Below are positions 60,847 to 64,000 of a stretch of DNA of 64,000 nucleotides, one piece after another (the stretch's first letter is position 1; each line of letters begins with the position of its first letter). Both the position numbers and the translations under genes were made by a program. The notes beneath the pieces were generated by a model, which saw only the letters and a program-made list of their open reading frames with translations, did no database searches and was not told where the DNA came from. This DNA is from Pseudoalteromonas sp. OOF1S-7 (lineage in GTDB: Bacteria; Pseudomonadota; Gammaproteobacteria; Enterobacterales; Alteromonadaceae): contig NZ_JAKRFZ010000015.1 in NCBI RefSeq assembly GCF_022347765.1, positions 1-64,000 of the forward strand, given 5' to 3'.

Positions 60847-62571
60847 TTATGCATGGAAGTCGGTTTTAGATACCTTCACTTCAGCCACTATCTCCTTACG
60901 GATCACAAAGTCACCAAAACACTCATCCGGCTGACGCGCTTTGGCCCACTGACCAATCAGCTCGTCCAGTGCCGGCAGATAGACCTCTTCACCGACATTC
61001 TCCAGATACAGTTTCGGGATCCGCGTACCGGCACGGTTACCGCCCAGATACACGTTATATTTGCCAGGTCCTTTACCCACAAAGCCAATTTCTGCCAGCA
61101 TGGCGCGGCCACAGCCGTTTGGACAACCGACAACACGCAAAATGATGTCGTCGTCAGCAATCTCATGTTTGGCCAGGATCGCTTCAGTTTTTTCAATCAG
61201 ATCAGGCAAGTACCGCTCAGCTTCCGCCATCGCCAATGGACACGTTGGCAAAGACACACAGGCCATCGAGTTTTTACGCTGCTCGGTGTGCGCATCATCA
61301 ATCAGACCATGTTCACGGGCCAGCTGCTCAATTTCAGCCTTCTGCTCAGCAGGCACACCCGCGATGATCAGGTTCTGATTCGCCGTCATGCGGAAATCGC
61401 CCTGATGGATCTCGGCAATCTTGCGACAACCGGTTTTCAGTGGTTTGTCCGGGTAGTCCAAAATCCGGCCACTTTGAATAAACACTGTCAGGTGGTGCTT
61501 ACCATCAATGCCTTCAACCCAGCCAATGCGATCGCCACGATGAGTGAATTCATACGGACGACTTGGTGCAAAGGTCACACCGGCACGTTTTTCTACTTCC
61601 GCTTTAAACGCATCGCTACCAAAGGTATCCAGGGTATACTTGGTTTTCGCGTTCTTACGATTCGCGCGGTTACCCCAGTCACGCTGTACGCCAACCACGT
61701 GCTCAGCCACCGCCAGCGTATCGTCCAGGCTGATAAAACCAAAATCATCCGCCTTACGTGGGTAGGTATTCACATCACCGTGGGTCATGGCCAATCCGCC
61801 GCCCACCAGTACGTTGAAGCCAACCAGCTTGCCGTCTTCAGCAATGGCCACTAAGTTCAGGTCGTTGGCGTGCACATCCACTTCGTTATTTGGTGGAATA
61901 GTGACTGTGGTTTTGAACTTACGCGGTAAGTAAGTGCTACCTAACACAGGTTCTTCTTCGGTGGTTTCCTGCTTTTCACCGTTTAGCCAGATCTCGGCAT
62001 ACGCACGGGTTTTTGGCAACAGGTGCTCAGAAATGCGTGCCGCCCACTCGTAGGCCTCCTGATGTAGCTCAGACTCAACCGGATTGGTGGTACACAGGAC
62101 GTTACGGTTTACGTCACCCGCGGTGGCGATGGAGTCGATACCCACATCGTTCAGCGTCAGATGCATTTCTTTAATATGTGGTTTCAGCACACCGTGAAAC
62201 TGGAAAGTCTGACGGGTGGTCAGACGGATGCTGCCATACTCGGTTTTTTCTTCGGCAAACTTGTCAATCGCCAGCCACTGGTGCGGCTTGATGATCCCGC
62301 CTGGCATCCGCGCACGTAACATCACGTTGTGCATCGGCTCCAGCTTTTGCTTGATACGCTCGGCACGAATATCACGGTCATCCTGCTGGTACATGCCGTG
62401 GAAACGGATCAGCTGGAAGTTGTCGGCGGTAAAGCCACCCGTTAATTGATCGCCCAAATCATTGGTAATGGTGCCACGCAGCAGGTTGCTCTGGGTTTTC
62501 AAACGCTCGTTATCAGACAGTTTGGCGTTCGGGTCGAGCTTACTGTTGGGTTTGTAATCGCTATTGCTCAT
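60847..62571 (-). CDS. cysI: Sulfite reductase (NADPH) hemoprotein beta-component
   Basis: Reduces sulfite to sulfide by six electrons using siroheme and a 4Fe-4S cluster. It has 574 residues. The cluster ligands are in ACVSLPTCPLAMAEAERYLP and GCPNGCGRAML; TTRQTFQFHGVLK is the siroheme-side signature. Middle gene of cysJIH, 54 bases after cysJ and 64 before cysH; two small hairpins (CACGGC/GCCGTG and GGGCGC/GCGCCC) lie in the cysI-cysH gap. Confidence 0.97.
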   Translation of the reverse strand: MSNSDYKPNSKLDPNAKLSDNERLKTQSNLLRGTITNDLGDQLTGGFTADNFQLIRFHGMYQQDDRDIRAERIKQKLEPMHNVMLRARMPGGIIKPHQWLAIDKFAEEKTEYGSIRLTTRQTFQFHGVLKPHIKEMHLTLNDVGIDSIATAGDVNRNVLCTTNPVESELHQEAYEWAARISEHLLPKTRAYAEIWLNGEKQETTEEEPVLGSTYLPRKFKTTVTIPPNNEVDVHANDLNLVAIAEDGKLVGFNVLVGGGLAMTHGDVNTYPRKADDFGFISLDDTLAVAEHVVGVQRDWGNRANRKNAKTKYTLDTFGSDAFKAEVEKRAGVTFAPSRPYEFTHRGDRIGWVEGIDGKHHLTVFIQSGRILDYPDKPLKTGCRKIAEIHQGDFRMTANQNLIIAGVPAEQKAEIEQLAREHGLIDDAHTEQRKNSMACVSLPTCPLAMAEAERYLPDLIEKTEAILAKHEIADDDIILRVVGCPNGCGRAMLAEIGFVGKGPGKYNVYLGGNRAGTRIPKLYLENVGEEVYLPALDELIGQWAKARQPDECFGDFVIRKEIVAEVKVSKTDFHA

Positions 62572-62625
62572 CTTTATTCCTAAATTCTTACACTGTGACG
62601 GTGTGTACAGACTAATCCCGTAGGA

Positions 62626-64000
62626 TTAGTACACGTCTTTTTGATAGCGACCCGCGCTGCGTAGCTCTTTGAGATACTCTTCAGCTTCCTCGTCGCTCTT
62701 ACCTGCATACTGCTTAACGATGTCCACTAATGCCTGATGAACGTCCTTGGCCATACGGCTGGCGTCTCCACACACATAAAAATGCGCACCATTTTGCAAC
62801 CATGTGTATACGTCCTGACCCTTCTCACGTAAGCGGTCCTGAACGTAGATTTTTTCTGCCTGATCGCGGCTAAAGGCCAGATCAATGCGATTCAGTACGC
62901 CCGATTTCACGTACTTTTGTAATTCAACCTGATACAGGAAGTCCTGTGTAAAGTGCGGGTTACCGAAGAACAACCAATTATCTCCCTCAGCATCGCGTGC
63001 TTCACGCTCTTGCAGGAAAGCACGGAATGGCGCAATACCGGTACCCGGACCGACCATGATCACGGGGGTATTGTCGTCTGCTGGCAAACGGAAATTGTCG
63101 TTATGCTCGCTGAACACTTTAACTTGTGTGCCTTCCTCAACGCGATGCGCCAGGTAGCCAGAGCAACCGCCCTGATGGGTTTCACCAAAGGCGTCAAATT
63201 CCACCAGACCCACAGTCAGGTGCACTTCTTCTTCTACTTCAGCCTGGCTCGATGCAATAGAATACAAACGCGGCTGGATCTTACGACAGCTGTCCACGAG
63301 CGCCTGCGCGCTGAGTGTTCCCGGCTGTTGCTTGATGATATCGAAGATCTGACGCGCTTCGATGTACTCACGCAGCGCGGCTTTGTCACCGGCCAGTGTA
63401 CTCAGCTCTGCGTTATTCGTTGCAGCCGCATACTTTTCGACAAAGCCTGGGTAAGACTGAGTCAGCTCCAGCTTTTCAATCAAGGCAGTGCGCAGTGTCA
63501 GCGTCTCGTTGCCCAGCGTCACTTCGCTGTCGCCTTCAAGACCAAGCAGCGCAATCACTTCGTCCACACGTTGTTCGTCATTGAGGAAGAAGACGCCCAG
63601 TGAATCACCTGGCTGATACGCAATGTCAGACCCTTCCAGCGAAATCTCGACGTGGCGAACATCTTTGGTCGAGTTACGGCCGGTGATCTTCTGAACCACA
63701 GAGATTTCTGCGCTGAACGGATTTTGTTTGGTGTACTGGCTGGCATGCGCACCGGCAGTTGCCAGCGGCATGGCCACCACGTTGGCACCGCCTTCTGTCT
63801 GCTGCGCCTTCAGCGCAGGTTCAAATGCGTCCAGGGCACTGTCAATCCAGGCAGTTGCCTGATCTTCATAGTCCACGTCCAGATCAGCGCGCGCAACCAC
63901 AGACTCAGCACCCAGCTTTTGCAGCCGCTCTTCAAAGTCAATGGCAGTCTGACAGAAGAACTCATAGCTTGAGTCACCCAGACCCAGCACAGCCACTTTA
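62626..64000 (-). CDS. cysJ: Sulfite reductase (NADPH) flavoprotein alpha-component (N-terminus outside window)
   Basis: Electron donor of sulfite reductase: NADPH to FAD to FMN to CysI. About 458 C-terminal residues are visible. The end of the flavodoxin domain (VLGLGDSSYEFFC) lies at the right edge, then a linker, the FAD domain (RLYSIASSQ, GGCSGYLAHRV), the NADPH domain (VGPGTGIAPFRAFLQER) and the C-terminal aromatic DVY. The frame is open beyond 64000, so the start is not seen. First gene of cysJIH. Confidence 0.95.
   Translation of the reverse strand, partial: KVAVLGLGDSSYEFFCQTAIDFEERLQKLGAESVVARADLDVDYEDQATAWIDSALDAFEPALKAQQTEGGANVVAMPLATAGAHASQYTKQNPFSAEISVVQKITGRNSTKDVRHVEISLEGSDIAYQPGDSLGVFFLNDEQRVDEVIALLGLEGDSEVTLGNETLTLRTALIEKLELTQSYPGFVEKYAAATNNAELSTLAGDKAALREYIEARQIFDIIKQQPGTLSAQALVDSCRKIQPRLYSIASSQAEVEEEVHLTVGLVEFDAFGETHQGGCSGYLAHRVEEGTQVKVFSEHNDNFRLPADDNTPVIMVGPGTGIAPFRAFLQEREARDAEGDNWLFFGNPHFTQDFLYQVELQKYVKSGVLNRIDLAFSRDQAEKIYVQDRLREKGQDVYTWLQNGAHFYVCGDASRMAKDVHQALVDIVKQYAGKSDEEAEEYLKELRSAGRYQKDVY

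Overview
The window is a piece of a gammaproteobacterial chromosome, most likely Pseudoalteromonas (order Alteromonadales). This is inferred from core gene content and order (groESL-fxsA-cutA-dsbD, aroQ-accBC, yihI beside DUF2489, polA near engB, two soluble cytochromes c of the c4 and c5 types) and from a small RiPP-like peptide whose leader style I associate with this genus. No tRNA, rRNA or CRISPR array was seen.

Region 1-6900 is accessory and visibly A+T-richer. It holds the right end of an IS481-type element, an AlpA-like regulator remnant, and a tight three-gene minus-strand operon: a TerB_N/TerB/TerB_C-type membrane-anchored protein, a BrxD/DUF2791-type P-loop ATPase and an Lhr/BrxHI-type helicase. 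It looks like a DNA-processing or phage-defence module. From 6900 to 17400 the genes are housekeeping: heat-shock-controlled groESL, fxsA, cutA, dsbD, aroQ-accB-accC, an EamA transporter, DUF2489, yihI and a methyltransferase. Between the methyltransferase and cytochrome c4 lies a strong candidate CsrB-family sRNA with ten GGA motifs, a terminator and upstream GacA/UvrY-like boxes.

Region 18-33 kb carries engB, DUF1285-yceI, polA, elbB, cytochrome c5, a GAF-GGDEF-degenerate-EAL protein, rep, ubiK, carbonic anhydrase, a methyltransferase and an NMT1-type periplasmic sensor without an output domain. Region 33.8-40.5 kb is a complete branched-chain amino acid operon (ilvL-ilvG-ilvM-ilvE-ilvD-ilvA) with promoter, Val/Ile/Leu-rich leader peptide and attenuator.

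Region 40.7-48.6 kb holds a TraB/GumN protein, a beta-repeat exported protein, a hybrid histidine kinase and then the most unusual metabolic unit: a lysine riboswitch followed by dapA, dapD, a group-IV PLP decarboxylase and an AstE/aspartoacylase-family zinc enzyme. Together these could make a lysine route in which non-standard proteins do the desuccinylation and final decarboxylation. A convergent orphan RiPP precursor gene follows at 48.7 kb.

Region 49-64 kb has pldA, yiiD/fabY-like, a spermidine-synthase-like protein, dtd, pip, yihY/brkB, several lipoproteins and small unknown proteins, an S4-domain protein, a hotdog thioesterase, an FAD oxidoreductase, DUF4124, a solute-binding protein, and the sulfite-reduction operon cysJ-cysI-cysH, with cysJ running off the right edge.
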